From assembly GCA_002794785.1 (NCBI GenBank), contig NBBA01000014.1:124001-188000 (forward strand): 64,000 nucleotides of DNA, given 5' to 3'. Positions within the stretch are counted from its first letter, which is position 1. The number at the start of each line of letters is the position of its first letter. Below, one piece after another: positions 11,199 to 23,032 of this stretch. The notes beneath the pieces are model-generated. The model made no database searches. It saw only the letters and a program-made list of their open reading frames with translations, and was not told where the DNA came from. This DNA is from Coniferiporia sulphurascens (taxonomy: Eukaryota > Basidiomycota > Agaricomycetes > Hymenochaetales > Hymenochaetaceae). Made by a program: the position numbers and the translations under genes.

Positions 11199-11757
11199 AA
11201 TTTGGGGAGCAGTTTTTTGTATGACATGCCGGTCATCATGGCCTTAATGCAAGCACATCAATCCTGGAGAATTAGACCCGACTTTTGCCGAACCCAAGGT
11301 TTCCCAGCTCTCACTGACCACTGGTGGGCAGAGGGTTTCCCCAATCCCATGGGAACATTATTGTCATGTCCCCCCCTGACTGGCGCACTTTGCACCTTGC
11401 CCTGCTGACTGGGCCCGAGGGCACGACCAGCAGACCAGTCGAGGCACTACACCCCGAGAGGGCGCAGCAGATGTGAAAGAGAATCATCCTCACCAAGTCA
11501 TCCCCCCAATGCAATGTTAATGATGGGTTGCATACCCTCTGGTGAGCCCAAGAGCCCCTTTCATGTCTTCATGACCGCCATTACAGCGACTGGATGACCA
11601 GTGAGCACACACTCCAGAGGACTGGTGTGCAGTCGGTAGCCTTCTCTCGTATCGACCCAGTAGTATACCAGACCAGAGTACGGGTTGCTGCAACGAACCC
11701 CCAGATGACCCCCAGTGAAAACCAGAGATGGTGGTGGTAAGAGGACAAGAAGGATGA
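11199..11757 (-). other. unassigned sequence beginning with a LINE 5' motif
   Basis: Read on the minus strand from 11757, it opens with the LINE 5' motif (CATCCTTCTTGTCC, CTTACCACCACCATC) and a leader resembling positions 106-1. No LINE protein is encoded. Before the LINE at 3047 inserted, it was contiguous with 2463-3046. It is probably the leader of another LINE family or a non-autonomous derivative. Confidence 0.4.
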
Positions 11758-14700
11758 TTCGAAAGGCAGGCGCTAATTGAGAGAAAAGGGAGGAAGCATA
11801 CCTGAGAGCTCCAAAAGGGCTGGGTCCAAGTCCTGGGTTCTGGGTCCAAGCATATGATGCATGTAATCCCTTAGGAGGTCTAAGTCCATATCCTCATTGG
11901 TTGGGTGGCCATCTAGGTCCATCACGGCGAAGGATAGCCGGATGGCACCTGCGGTGCAGTCGGAGAGGCAGTTGAGGTGCCCTGTTAGTTTAAGCCAATG
12001 GTGCAGAACTGGGAGGCAGTTTTCATCAGCCCCTCTGAGTGATGGACCAGGAGAGGGTCCTGAGGTGGCCACACATGTCATATCCAAGGGTGGAAGGTGC
12101 TGCAGCCACCTAAGATGTGGGCGGTCGACTGCACAGGCCATGGGGGATGGTTGTGCCACCTGCAATTTGAGATCAGGCTGTGTCTGCGCCGGTAGGCTGA
12201 GTTGAAACTCAGCCAGTAGCCCCTGTAGGGACCGGCACAACAGAGGACTTGAGCAACTGTGGATAGCTCACTCTGAGGGTGGTCGACCAAATGCATGAGT
12301 AGCTTTTGAGGTCGATGGGACAGGAGGCCATGTACCACCAGGTACTTGTCAGCAGTTGAGGCGAGAGGGTGGGTGATTGAGAGCATCCACTGGTCCATGA
12401 GGGTGTGGACAGTGACCTCTTTTAGTGTGGAGGTGGAGGGCTTTAGGTTGGATGGGGGGAGCTCCATTGCCAGTTTTGCTTCCATGTCAGCCCATTCATT
12501 ACTGGGGATGTCTGAGTGGCCGGGGCACCATACGAAACGAACAGTGAGCTGTGGGTATGAGTCTGGCAGGGTCTCCACACCTGCTTTCCAGATGTGAAGG
12601 AGGTGGGCGCCAGGGGCGGCAGCCCACATATGGAAAAGGTGGAGAGTGGTCAGTGAATTGGACAGGAAGAAAATGTCTGATGCAACATGCAGTTGCACTG
12701 GGAGGTGGCGTGCTACCCAGCCTGGGGCTATAGCGAGGGAGAACTCCTTGTCATCCATGGTGGTAGTGCAGGTAGGGGACTCCAGTCGATGTGACCGGAG
12801 GCGGGTGGGGCCTAGCATTTCGCAGATGGCAGAGCCCGACTTGTTGTCAATGCGGGAGCCATCCATGAATACCTGGACGTGGGGGGTGGAGCCGAGGGCC
12901 CATGCGGCACACACAAATTGCTTGCAAGTGTTGGCGCTGACTGGGGTGATGGAGGTGGTGAAGTGGACTTGGCCATTGGTGAAGGCCAGGGGGTCCATCC
13001 ATGGGGGATGTGTGTATGCAGGGACTTGTTGAACCTGGGGGGCTCAGACTTGCAGAGAAAGGGAGAAAGGTCTGTTAGCTATGTTTTTAAAATTTTTTCG
13101 GCCAATAGAGTGAGGGGTGCGCCAGAGGTGCAGAGAATGGGTAGTCTTTATGTACTCAAAGTAAAAAGAAAGAGGAGGAATGGAGCAAAGAAAATTTGTG
13201 GAATGGGGGGAGGTGCCTTTGAAGACGCCCAATATCCAGCGGCAGGCCGTGTTTTGCACAGCCTGGAGGCGGTTTACCAGGGTTTTTTGGCAGCAGCCAT
13301 GGTACCAGACCGGCACCCCCCATGACAGGACAGAGCAGATGCAGGAGGTGTACAGGTGGCAGAGGAGGAGGGCCGAGATGCAATGTTGGGTGTTGCCCAG
13401 AATGTGGAGGGCAGCAAGGGTAGAGAGCCCCTTGGAGCACATGCACTTGACATGGGGCTTAAAGGAGAGGCCTGGGTCCCACCAAATCCCCAACCATCAC
13501 AGTAGGATTGAGGGGTGGATCAGGGTGTTGGGGTCAACCTGGACCCCAGTGGTGTCCCAGCCGCTGTAGCCTGTGCATTGCTGAGGGGGGTGAAAGTGGA
13601 GGCACTCTGTCTTGGCACTCCGGTCTGGTACCATGGCCGCAGCCAAAAAACCCTGGTAAACCACCTCCAGGCCATGCAAAACACAGCCTGCTGCTGGATT
13701 CTGGGCATCTTCAAAGGCGCCCCCCCCATTCCACCAATTTCCTTTGCTCTGTTCCCCCTCTCTCTTTCTATTTCGAATATATAAAGACTACCCATTCTCT
13801 GTGTCTCTGGCGCACCCCTCACTCTATTGGCCAAAAACTTTTTAAAAATGTAGCTAATGGACCTTTCTCCCTTTCTCTGCAGGTCCGAGCCCCCCGGGTT
13901 CAACAAGTCCCTGCATACACACATCCCCCATGGATGGACCCCCTGGCCTTCACCAACAGCCGAGTCCACTTCACCACCCCCATCACCCCAGTCAGCGCCA
14001 ACACTTGCAAGCAATTTGTGTGTGCCACATGGGCCCTTGGCTCCACCCCCCACATCCAGGTATTCATGGATGGCTCCCGCATTGACAACAAGTTGGGCTC
14101 TGTCATCTGCGCAATGCTAGGCCCCACCCACCTCCGGTCCCACCGGCTGGAGTCCCCCACCTGCGCCACCGCCATGGATGCTGAAGAGTTCTCCCTTGCA
14201 ACGGCCCCCGGCTGGGTAGTGCACCGCCTCCCAGCACAACTGCGTGTCGCATCAGATATCTTCTTTCTATCTGATTCACTGACTGCACTCCACCTCTTCT
14301 GCACATGGGCCACCACCCCTGGCGCCCACCTCCTCCACATTTGGAAAGTGGGTGTGGAGACTCTGCTGGACTTGTATCCCCAGCTCACCATTCACTTTGT
14401 CTGGTGTCCCGGCCACTTGGACATCCCCAGAAATGAATGGGCTGACACGGAAGCGAAGCTGGCAACCAAGCTCCCTCCATCCAACCTCAAACCATCCACC
14501 TCTGTGCTAAAAGAAGTCGCCATCCACACCCTCATGGACCGATGGACCTTCTTGCTCACCCGCCCACTAGCATCCACTGCAGACAAATACCTTGCAGTAC
14601 ATGGCATCCCCTCTCGCCAACCTAGGAAGCTGCTCATGCACTCAGTCAACCACCCCTGACACAAGCTGGTGGCAGTTGCTCAAGTCCTCTGTTGCGCCAG

Positions 14701-16200
14701 TCCCTATGGGGGCTACTGGCTGAGTTTTGACTCAGCCTACCGGCACAGGCATGGCCTGATCTCACACTGCCGGTGGCACAACCACCCCCCCTGGCCTGCA
14801 CAGTCGACTGCCCACATCCTTGGCAGCTGTAGCACCTTCCACTCATGGATACAACATGTATGGCCACCACGGGACCCTCTCCCAGTCCACCACTCAGAGT
14901 GGGCTGATGAACACCGCCTCCTGGTTTTGCACCATTGGCTGAAGCTGACGGGGCACCTAAACCGCCTCTCTGACTGCACTGCAGGTGCCATCAGGCTTTC
15001 TTTTGCCACGATGGACTTAGACGGCCACCCAACCAATGAGGATATGGACCTGGACCTCCTATGGGACTACATGCATCATATGCTTGGACCTCGAACCCAG
15101 GACTTGGACCCAGCCCTTTTGGAGCTCTCAGGTACACTCCCTCCCTTTCCTTCTGATTAGTGCCCATCTTTCAGATTCCTATGGATACATCTTGGCCAGC
15201 GCTCTCGCCCTCCCTTTCCACTTCTAAGCTTCTTACTTTAACCTGCCCTTATCCACTTGGTTTGTTCATAGTGATATGTATTCCTCCTTCTTGCATTCTT
15301 CTTACTAAATAGGGGCTCTTCACACTTTGGCGCCCTTTGGGGAGCAGAGCCACCGCCCAGTTTCATGTGATGCACAATGATGGGCACCTCCATTGTTATG
15401 TAGTTAGGGCAGCTTGTCATTATGTAATACTGCAGGAATAATAATAATAATAATAATAATAAAAACTCCATCTTGGTGGCTTCGATGTTGAGACCAATGG
15501 TGCCAAAGAGGGTGTCGAGTTGGTGGTAGGTGCGGGCGAGGGCATGGCAGTTGGATGCCACTGAAGGACCTACACAAATTAGTAAGTGGTCATTGACATA
15601 TGCTAAGGCAGTGGTGCCGGCTTGGTGAAAGCACTGGAGGACCATGCCTGCAAATATCATTGACAAGATGGGGGAGACTGGCGATCCTTGAGGGGTGCTG
15701 AAGTTGGGTTTCGGGGCAGTAGGGAGGGTGGTGCCATCGAAAGTGATGGCGACCTGCCAGTCCGTCATGAAGGACAAACACCAGTTGGCCATGTCAGGCA
15801 TGCAACCGAGGTCCAGCAGTTGTCAGTGGAGGAGTTGGGGATGCACCGAGTCAAAGAAGCCCTGAATGTCGACTGCTAGGACTGAACAGACGAGGCCCTC
15901 CGAGTGGGCACACTCCACAATCTGTAAGAGGTGTTGGGCAGCATTGTAGACCGAATGGCCTTGATGCCCCCCATATTGGTTCGATGGCAGCCAGTCCTGC
16001 ATGTTAGTGAGGAACTGGAGCCGGTTAGCTATTATCTTTTCAAGGAGTTTCCCTAGGGTCTCCTCAAGGGTGATGGGCTGGTAAGAGTGCAGTGAAAAAG
16101 GGTCCTTCTTGTTGGGCTTCCAAAGCATCACCACCTTTGCCACCTGCCAGCACTCAGGGTGATGCCCCAAGTGCAGACAGTCGTTGAAAAGTTCCCACCA
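11758..16200 (-). pseudogene. LINE ORF2 copy (RT, RNase H), split by a younger LINE
   Basis: Minus-strand fragments give the RT (16170-15823: PNKKDPFSLHSYQPITLEE, VDIQGFFDSVHPQLLH; 15801-15477: FSTPQGSPVSPILSM) and, beyond the insertion at 13616-15464, the connection region, RNase H (12998-12078: QVFMDGSRIDNKSGSAICEM, LSNSLTTLHLF, WCPGHSDIPSNEWADMEAK) and the C-terminus ending LSGMLPPFSLN with a stop at 11773. The RT catalytic box reads YVND where other copies have YVDD or YIDD, an inactivating Asp-to-Asn change (GAT to AAT). The 3' UTR is cut short at 11757 by the next element. The 5' side is cut at 16200 by the tail of another LINE. Confidence 0.85.
13616..15464 (+). mobile_element. 5'-truncated LINE inserted head-to-head in an older LINE
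   Basis: It starts mid-ORF2 at the WYHGRSQKTLVN segment, runs through RNase H (QVFMDGSRIDNKLGSVICAM, DAEEFSLATAPGW, LSDSLTALHLF, NEWADTEAKLATK), stops at 15158-15160 and ends with (AAT)n at 15439-15464. The flanks ACTCTGTCTTGG (13604-13615) and ACTCCATCTTGG (15465-15476) form a 12-bp target duplication whose two differences are both explained by decay of one ancestral CCG. One TGA (about 14657) interrupts the frame. Confidence 0.88.
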
Positions 16201-18081
16201 TTTTAAAAAAAAAATTATTCCTGCAGTATTACATAATTACAAGCTGCCCCCATGAAGGGGGGGCCCTAACTACATAACAACAGAGGCACCCATCATCGCA
16301 CAACACATGAAACTGGGCAGGGGCCCTGCTCCCCGAAGGGTGCCAAGGTGTGGAGGGCCCCTATTAGTAAATGGACAAGAAGAAAGAGGGAGGAGTACAT
16401 ATCACTATGACTATACCAAGTGGATGAGGGCAGGCAAAGGGGGTAGTTTAGAATAGGGAAGGGAGGGCGAGAGCGCTGGCCAGGACATGCAGGTGGGAGT
16501 CCGAAGGGCAGGCACTAGTCAGAGGAAAATGTAGGAAGTGCACCTGAAAGCTCCAAGAGAGCTGGGTCCGGGTCCTGGGAACGGGATCCAAGCATACGAC
16601 TCATGTAATCCCATAGGAGGTCCAAGTCCATATCTTTGTCAGTTGGGTGTCCGTCCAGTTCCATCGCAGCAAAGGCCAAGCAGATGGCTGCTGAGGAGTG
16701 GTCAGATAGGCAGTTCAGGTGCCCTGTCAGTTTGAGCCAGCGGCAGAGAACCGGGAGATGGTTTTCATCGGCCCACTCAGTGTGGTGGGTCGGAAGTGGG
16801 AGGCAGGGAGGCCAGACCTTGTGGATCCATGGTCAGAAAGTGCGACATCTGCCCAGTACATGAGTGGTTGACTGGGCCAGCCAGGGGGGGTGGTTGTGCC
16901 ACCTGCAGTGCGAGATCAGGCTGTGCCTGCACAGTAGGCTGAGTCAAAGCTCAGCCAGTAGCCCCCATAGGGACCGGCATGACATAGGACCTGGGCGACT
17001 GTGGAGAGCTCCCAGCGAGGGTGGTTGACCAACTGCATGATGAGCCTTTGGGGATGGTGGGAGGGGATACCATTGACAGCAAGGTATTTATCGGCTGTTG
17101 AGGCAAGGGGTCAGGTGAGTGAGAGGGACCAGTGCTCCATGAGAGTGTTAACAGTGGCCTCTTTCAGTGCTGAGGTGGAGGGTGCGAGGGAAGACGGGGG
17201 TAGGTTCATTGCGAACTTCGCCTCACAGTCTGCCCATTCATTCCCTGGGATGTCAGAGTGACCTGGGCACCATACAAAATGAACAGAGAGATCCAGGTAT
17301 GAGTCCAAGAGAGTCTGGACCTCAGCCTTCCATTGATGGAGGAGATGGGTGCCTGGTACTGGCACCCATGTGCGGATAAGGTGGAGAGCCATCAGTGAAT
17401 CAGACAGAAAGAAGATGTCAGATGTGACAGGCAGGAGCTCCTGTAGGTGGTGTGCGGCCCAACCCGGTGTGGAGGTGAGGGAGAAGATTTCCGCATCCGT
17501 GGCTGTGGTGCAGGTGGGGGAGGCGAGCCAGCAGGACTTGAGGTGGGTGAGGCCCTTCATGGCACAGATGGCTGATCCAGATTTCGAACCCATGCGCGAG
17601 CCATCAGTATAAACCTGGAGGTGGGGGAGGGTGCTCAGGGAGCAGGCGGCTGCCACAAATTCCTTTTGGGTGTCCTCGCTAACCGGAGTGATAGGGGTGG
17701 CAAACGAGACTCTTCCATTTGTAAATGCCAGAGGATCCATCCACAGGGGATGAGTGTATGCAGGGACTGGTTGAACCTGAGGGACCCGGACCTGCAGAGA
17801 AGTGGAAAAGGGATGGTTAGTTACGGTTTTATAATAGCGTTTTCTACCAATGGAGTGCAGGGTGCACCAGAGGCACAGAGAGTGGAGGGTCTTAGCATAT
17901 TCAAAATAATAGGAAAGAGGGGGAAGGGAACAAAGGAAATTTGTAGAGAAGGGAGAGGCACCTTTATAGACACCTAGAATCCATCTGCATGCCATGTTTT
18001 GCATGGCCTGCAGGTGGCTTACTAAGGTTTTTTGGTGTCAGCCATGATACCACACTGGTGCACACCATGTGAGAACTGAGC
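16201..18081 (-). mobile_element. 5'-truncated LINE copy, divergent subfamily
   Basis: The minus strand carries a 297-residue stretch (18004-17111) with MQNMACRWILGVYKGASPF, the RNase H core QVYTDGSRMGSKSGSAICAM, DAEIFSLTSTPGW, LSDSLMALHLIRTW and WCPGHSDIPGNEWADCEAK. The ORF2 C-terminus and a 3' UTR ending CTGCAGGAATAATTTT at about 16203 follow. Its RNase H differs at many positions from the 12078-12998 copy, so it is a separate subfamily. The 5' end is cut by the head-to-head LINE at 18082. Confidence 0.82.
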
Positions 18082-19657
18082 TCCCTGCATACACACATCC
18101 CCCATGGACAGACCCCCTGGCTTTCACCAAAGGCCAAGTCCATTTCACCACCCCCATCACCCCCGTTAGTGCCGACACCCGCAAAAAGTTCATTAACACC
18201 GCATGGGACCTAGGCACCACTCCCCACGTCCAAGTATTCACGGACAGCTCTTACATCGATGACAAGTCGGGCTCTGCCATCTGTGCAATGCTGGGCTCCA
18301 CCCGCCTCCGGTCACATCGACTGGAGTCCCCTACCTGCACTACCACCATGGATGACAAGGAGTTCTCCCTCGCTATAGCCCCAGGCTGGGTAGCATGCCA
18401 CCTCCCAGTGCAACTGCATGTTGCATCAGACATTTTCTTCCTGTCCAATTCACTGACCACTCTCCACCTTTTCCATATGTGGGCTGCCGCCCCTGGCGCC
18501 CACCTCCTTCACATCTGGAAAGCAGGTGTGGAGACCCTGCCAGACTCATACCCACAGCTCACTGTTCGTTTCGTATGGTGCCCCGGCCACTCAGACATCC
18601 CCAGTAATGAATGGGCTGACATGGAAGCAAAACTGGCAATGGAGCTCCCCCCATCCAACCTAAAGCCCTCCACCTCCACACTAAAAGAGGTCACTGTCCA
18701 CACCCTCATGGACCAGTGGATGCTCTCAATCACCCACCCTCTCGCCTCAACTGCTGACAAGTACCTGGTGGTACATGGCCTCCTGTCCCATCGACCTCAA
18801 AAGCTACTCATGCATTTGGTCGACCACCCTCAGAGTGAGCTATCCACAGTTGCTCAAGTCCTCTGTTGTGCCGGTCCCTACAGGGGCTACTGGCTGAGTT
18901 TCAACTCAGCCTACCGGCGCAGACACAGCCTGATCTCAAATTGCAGGTGGCACAACCATCCCCCATGGCCTGTGCAGTCGACCGCCCACATCTTAGGTGG
19001 CTGCAGCACCTTCCACCCTTGGATATGACATGTGTGGCCACCTCAGGACCCTCTCCTGGTCCATCACTCAGAGGGGCTGATGAAAACTGCCTCCCAGTTC
19101 TGCACCATTGGCTTAAACTAACAGGGCACCTCAACTGCCTCTCCGACTGCACCGCAGGTGCCATCCGGCTATCCTTCGCCGTGATGGACCTAGATGGCCA
19201 CCCAACCAATGAGGATATGGACTTAGACCTCCTAAGGGATTACATGCATCATATGCTTGGACCCAGAACCCAGGACTTGGACCCAGCCCTTTTGGAGCTC
19301 TCAGGTATGCTTCCTCCCTTTTCTCTCAATTAGTGCCTGCCTTTCGAATTCCTATGGATACATCTCGGCCGGCGCTCTTGCCATCCCTTTCTCTGTTCTA
19401 AGCTTCCTACTTTAACCTGCCCTCATCCACTTGGTTTGTTCATAGCGATATGTATCCCTCCCTCTCTGGTTTCACCTTGTTTTCTTCAATAGGGGCTCTT
19501 CCCACTATGGCACCCTTCAGGGAGCAGAGCCCCCGCCCAGTTTTGTGTGATGCGCAATGACAGGCACCTCCATTGTTATGTAGTTAGGGCCCCCCCTTCA
19601 GGGGGGCAGCTTGTAATTATGTAATACTGCAGGAATATTTAAAATAAAATAAAAAAA
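18082..19657 (+). mobile_element. 5'-truncated LINE copy (RNase H to 3' tail)
   Basis: A 319-residue frame (to 19028) holds the RNase H motifs QVFTDSSYIDDKSGSAICAM, LSNSLTTLHLF and WCPGHSDIPSNEWADMEAK. A TGA at 19026-19028 replaces an Arg or Gln position in the WI.HVWPP segment, after which the frame continues to SGMLPPFSLN and a stop at 19331-19333. The 3' UTR and A/T-rich tail end at 19657. It is nearly identical over long stretches to the minus-strand copy at 11773-12998, so the two are recent relatives or segmental duplicates in opposite orientation. Confidence 0.85.
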
Positions 19658-20408
19658 GCAGACATGGCCTGATCTCCCACTGCAGGTGGCACAACCACCC
19701 ACCCTGGCCAGCACAGTCAACCTCCCATGTCCTAGGTGGATGTGAAACATTCCAGCCCTGGATATGACATGTATGGCCCAGAAGTGACCCCCTCCCTGTC
19801 CACCATACCAAATGGGCAGATGAAAACCACCTCCTGGTCTTAAGGTGCTGGCTACACTTGACAGGCCACCTCAACTGGATGTCCAACCACACAGCCAGGG
19901 CAATTCACCTCGCCTTTGTGGCCATGGACTTGGATGGACTCCTGACCAACAACGACCTGGACTTGGACACCCTCTGGGGCTACATGTGCAGGTTGCTCGG
20001 ATCCAGGACTCAGGACATGGACCCAGCCCTTTTGGAGCTCTCAGGTATGCTCCCACAATTTCCCTCTGACTCTTGACTGCCATTTGGATTCCCCATTGGT
20101 TTCTTCTATGGCACTTGCAGCCACTCCATTCCACTTCTAAGGGACTCTCTCTTCCTGATCTCATCTTATCTTGGTTTGGTGCACTGTAGTCACAATATGT
20201 ATGCCTCCCCCTCCCCCTCCTTATTTATCCTAATAGGGTGCATAAGTACACTAGGCCTCCCTCGGGAGGCATGCACCCTGCCCAGTTTCGCTCGATGAGT
20301 GATGATGAGCACCTCAGTAGTTAGGTAGTTTACAGGTGGCCCCTTCGGGGCTGCAGGTGTATTGCATAGCTCAGTAGGAATAATAAAAATAAAAATAAAA
20401 ATAAAAAA
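19658..20408 (+). mobile_element. 5'-truncated LINE fragment, second subfamily
   Basis: It encodes the ORF2 C-terminal region (ISHCRWHNHPPWPAQ, then MDLDGLLTNNDLDLDTLWGY and LSGMLPQFPSDS, stop at 20074-20076). Its 3' UTR is distinct from the first subfamily (a TAGGCCTCCCTCGGGAGGCAT hairpin region, tail AATAAAAATAAAAA at 20381-20408). The same subfamily 3' end occurs at 60290-60672. Confidence 0.8.
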
Positions 20409-20577
20409 ACCGGCCAGTCACCTCGGAGTTCATTTGAGCTCTGACTGACTTTGCACCGAACGTTGAGAGGGCCCTCGAATCCCTCGAGGCCAAAATAGAA
20501 GAGGCTGCCAGCTCCACCTTGGTCGTTCAAGTGACAGCATCATTCCTGGGGAAACTAACAGCCCTCAGCCATGAAGC
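20409..20577 (+). pseudogene. LINE ORF1 fragment
   Basis: The plus strand encodes APNVERALESLEAKIEEAAS and FLGKLTALSHEAF, matching the ORF1 helical block of the minus-strand fragment near 700-800. It is only about 170 bp, bounded by the LINE tail at 20408 and the opposite-strand ORF2 fragment from 20578. Confidence 0.6.
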
Positions 20578-21002
20578 CTTTGCACAGCCTGCAGGCGGCT
20601 TACTAATGTTTTTTGTTGTCGGCTGTGGTACCATACCAGCGCGCCCCAGGTTAAGACAGAGCAGATGCAGGCAATATACAAGTGACAGAGGAGGAGGGCC
20701 GAGATGCCGTGTTCAGTGTTGCCCAGAATGCGGAGGGCAGTGAGAGTGGAGAGCCCCTTGGAGTGCATGCACTCTATGTGGGCCTTGAAGGTGAGGGAGG
20801 GGTCCCACCATATGCCCAGCCATTGAAGTGGGATAGAGGGTTGGATGAGTAGGTTTGGGGCCACCCATACCCCAGTGGTGTCCCAGTTGTCATAGTTGCT
20901 GGAGCATTGTTGTGGTGGGTGGAAGTGTAGGCACTCTGTTTTGGCAGGTTTGATGTTGAGACCAATGTCGCCAAAAAGGGCATTGAGTTGGTGGTAGGCG
21001 TT

Positions 21003-21677
21003 TGTCAGGAATCCCCTCATTTTTCCGATCATTTTCCATATTTTTACTTATTTTTCCCATCATTATTCATCAAATTACTGCATTAGGATTCCTGACATAT
21101 GCACACATGATCAGCAGTCACATGGTAGTTGGTATATAGTCACATGACACAGTGTGCTGACTGATACTACAGGTGGATGTAAAAAGTTATGGACCAACCC
21201 AAAAAAGGAAGGAGATTAGACACCCTCATTTGAATCTTTTTTATGAGCCAAAACACAACTGCAGCTTGTACATAGACATGCCAATTTATTTTTACACTAA
21301 TTATAAGGTCCTCCTACACTGAGTCAAGTTATTTGCCCTGCATGAGCAGCAAAAAAGGTCTTTGATGCTCAGTGTGAGCCTCCTTCCTTTTTTGGCCGGT
21401 CCGTAACTTTTTACATCCACCTGTATACAGTAGCACTGCCTCTGTTCTCACGAGGCCCCAGAGATATATAAACCTCTCCTTTTCACTGTAGCAAGGTTTT
21501 CCACTTTTGACCTCTTGTGGATTCCTTGCAGATGAGTGTAGTAAATAGCAATTAGTTATTGAATATTGACTTGTGGATTCCTTGCAGTTGCAAGCACTCT
21601 ATCAGTGGTTCGAAGTTTGCAGGTCTTGAGCCTATACCGATTACTTGATCTCATTGTTCACACTGTGAGTCATGACA
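21003..21677 (+). repeat. solo LTR, family C, containing a MITE
   Basis: It begins TGTCAGGAATCCCC and ends GAGTCATGACA; about 419 bp without the nested MITE and its TA. Flanks GCGTT (20998-21002) and GCATT (21678-21682) are a 5-bp duplication with one CpG-type difference. Near the 3' end the sequence CTTGTGGATTCCTTGCAG occurs twice about 55 bp apart, as in the copies at 53022 and 61405. Confidence 0.9.
21170..21423. mobile_element. mariner-like MITE (254 bp) with TA duplication
   Basis: Terminal inverted repeats of 26 bp start CAGGTGGATGTAAAAAGTTA and continue to GGACC at both ends, with one T/C mismatch. A TA dinucleotide flanks each side (21168-21169, 21424-21425). The empty site GATACTATACAGTAGC is visible in the family C LTR at 53022, which confirms a clean insertion. 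It has no coding capacity; termini and TA target fit a non-autonomous Tc1/mariner relative. Confidence 0.92.
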
Positions 21678-21847
21678 GCATTGGACAATTGCTGGCAGTT
21701 GGATGCCATGCTGGGTCCTATGCCCTATGCACATGAGGAGGTGGTCATCTACATAGGCAAGGGTGGTAGTGCCAGTTTGGTGGAACTTCCGGAGGACTAT
21801 GCCCGTGAATATGGTTGAGAGGATTGGCGATACCGGTGATCCTTGAG

Positions 21848-22102
21848 TATTAAATAAATATAAATACACAAATTAAATATAGGATAGTCATATGAACAAC
21901 TATCTTACTAAGTGAACGATAACGCAATGATAACACCATACAATAGGAGCTATGATAGTTATAGTATATGTAGCTCACGGTAGATGTATATAAGGAGAGC
22001 TGGTCTCTACTATGAAATACATCAGTTTACACTGATAACCCCATTACCTCTTATCTTACCACTGCACCTCATCGTCTACCATAACGTGTGTAGATTTTAA
22101 GA
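21848..22102 (+). repeat. solo Copia LTR
   Basis: 255 bp from TATTAAATAAATA to GATTTTAAGA, with 5-bp duplication TTGAG (21843-21847 and 22103-22107). It matches the LTRs of the Copia elements at 39432 and 54767 and contains a TATATAAGG box at about 21988. Confidence 0.93.
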
Positions 22103-22605
22103 TTGAGGCATACCGAGGTCGGGTTTTTGGGCGGTTGGGAGGGTGGTTCTGTCGAAAACGATGGCAACCTGCCGGTCTGTCATGAAGGATAAACACCAGT
22201 CCGCCATATCAGGTGGGCACTGGAGGTCCAACAATTGTCAGTGGAGGAGTTGAGGGTTGACCGAGTTGAAGAAGCCCTGTATGTCAACCACTAGGGTCGA
22301 GCATACACAGCCCTCAGCATGGGCATGTTCTGCAATTTGGAGAAGGTGCTGGGCAGCATCATAGACAGAATGTCATTGACACCCCCCATATTGGTTAGGT
22401 GGCAGCCAGTCCCATGTATTTGCAAGGAACTGGAGCCGGTTAGCTATGATCTTTTTGAGGAGTTTCCCAAGGGTCTCCTTAAGGGTGATGGGCTGGTAGG
22501 ATTTCGGCGAGAAAGGGTCCTTCTTGTTAGGCTTCTGGAGCATGACCACTTTTGCCACCTGCCAGCACCTGGGGTGGTGCCCCATGTGCAGGCAGTCATT
22601 GAAGA

Positions 22606-23032
22606 TGTTACAAATTTCCTTTACTCATCACCTTTATCAGCATTAGTCATCTTCGCTGACTGATCCCACTTGTATGCTGACTGATCCTAGCCTCATGATC
22701 AGTCAGACTCTTCTACTGGTTTCTACTCTCTTCCATGCTGACTGACCTTTGTCTTCACTCAGTCAGCCTTCCATCAGGTTCCTTAGGTTTCTATACATGT
22801 ATATAAGGACTCACTTTCAGAGCACCAAGCCTTAAGCTTGTGCTCTTCATTCAATAGAGCCTACTTGTTCACTATCTCCTCTGCAGGATATTAAGTCACC
22901 AGTCACCAGTTCAACAGCCCACTAGTCCTTGGGGAAACCCTTGCTCAATTATTGCCTCATTTCTACCTTGTCTTAACTCCGTCAATCCTCGTTGATCGAT
23001 TAGTAAGCCTTACCTAATCAGTAGGCTTAACA
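22606..23032 (+). repeat. solo LTR, family B
   Basis: 427 bp from TGTTACAAATTTCC to GTAGGCTTAACA, with 5-bp duplication GAAGA (22601-22605 and 23033-23037). It is related to family A by its termini and by the AAGCTTGTGCTCTT hairpin region, but otherwise differs. Confidence 0.93.
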
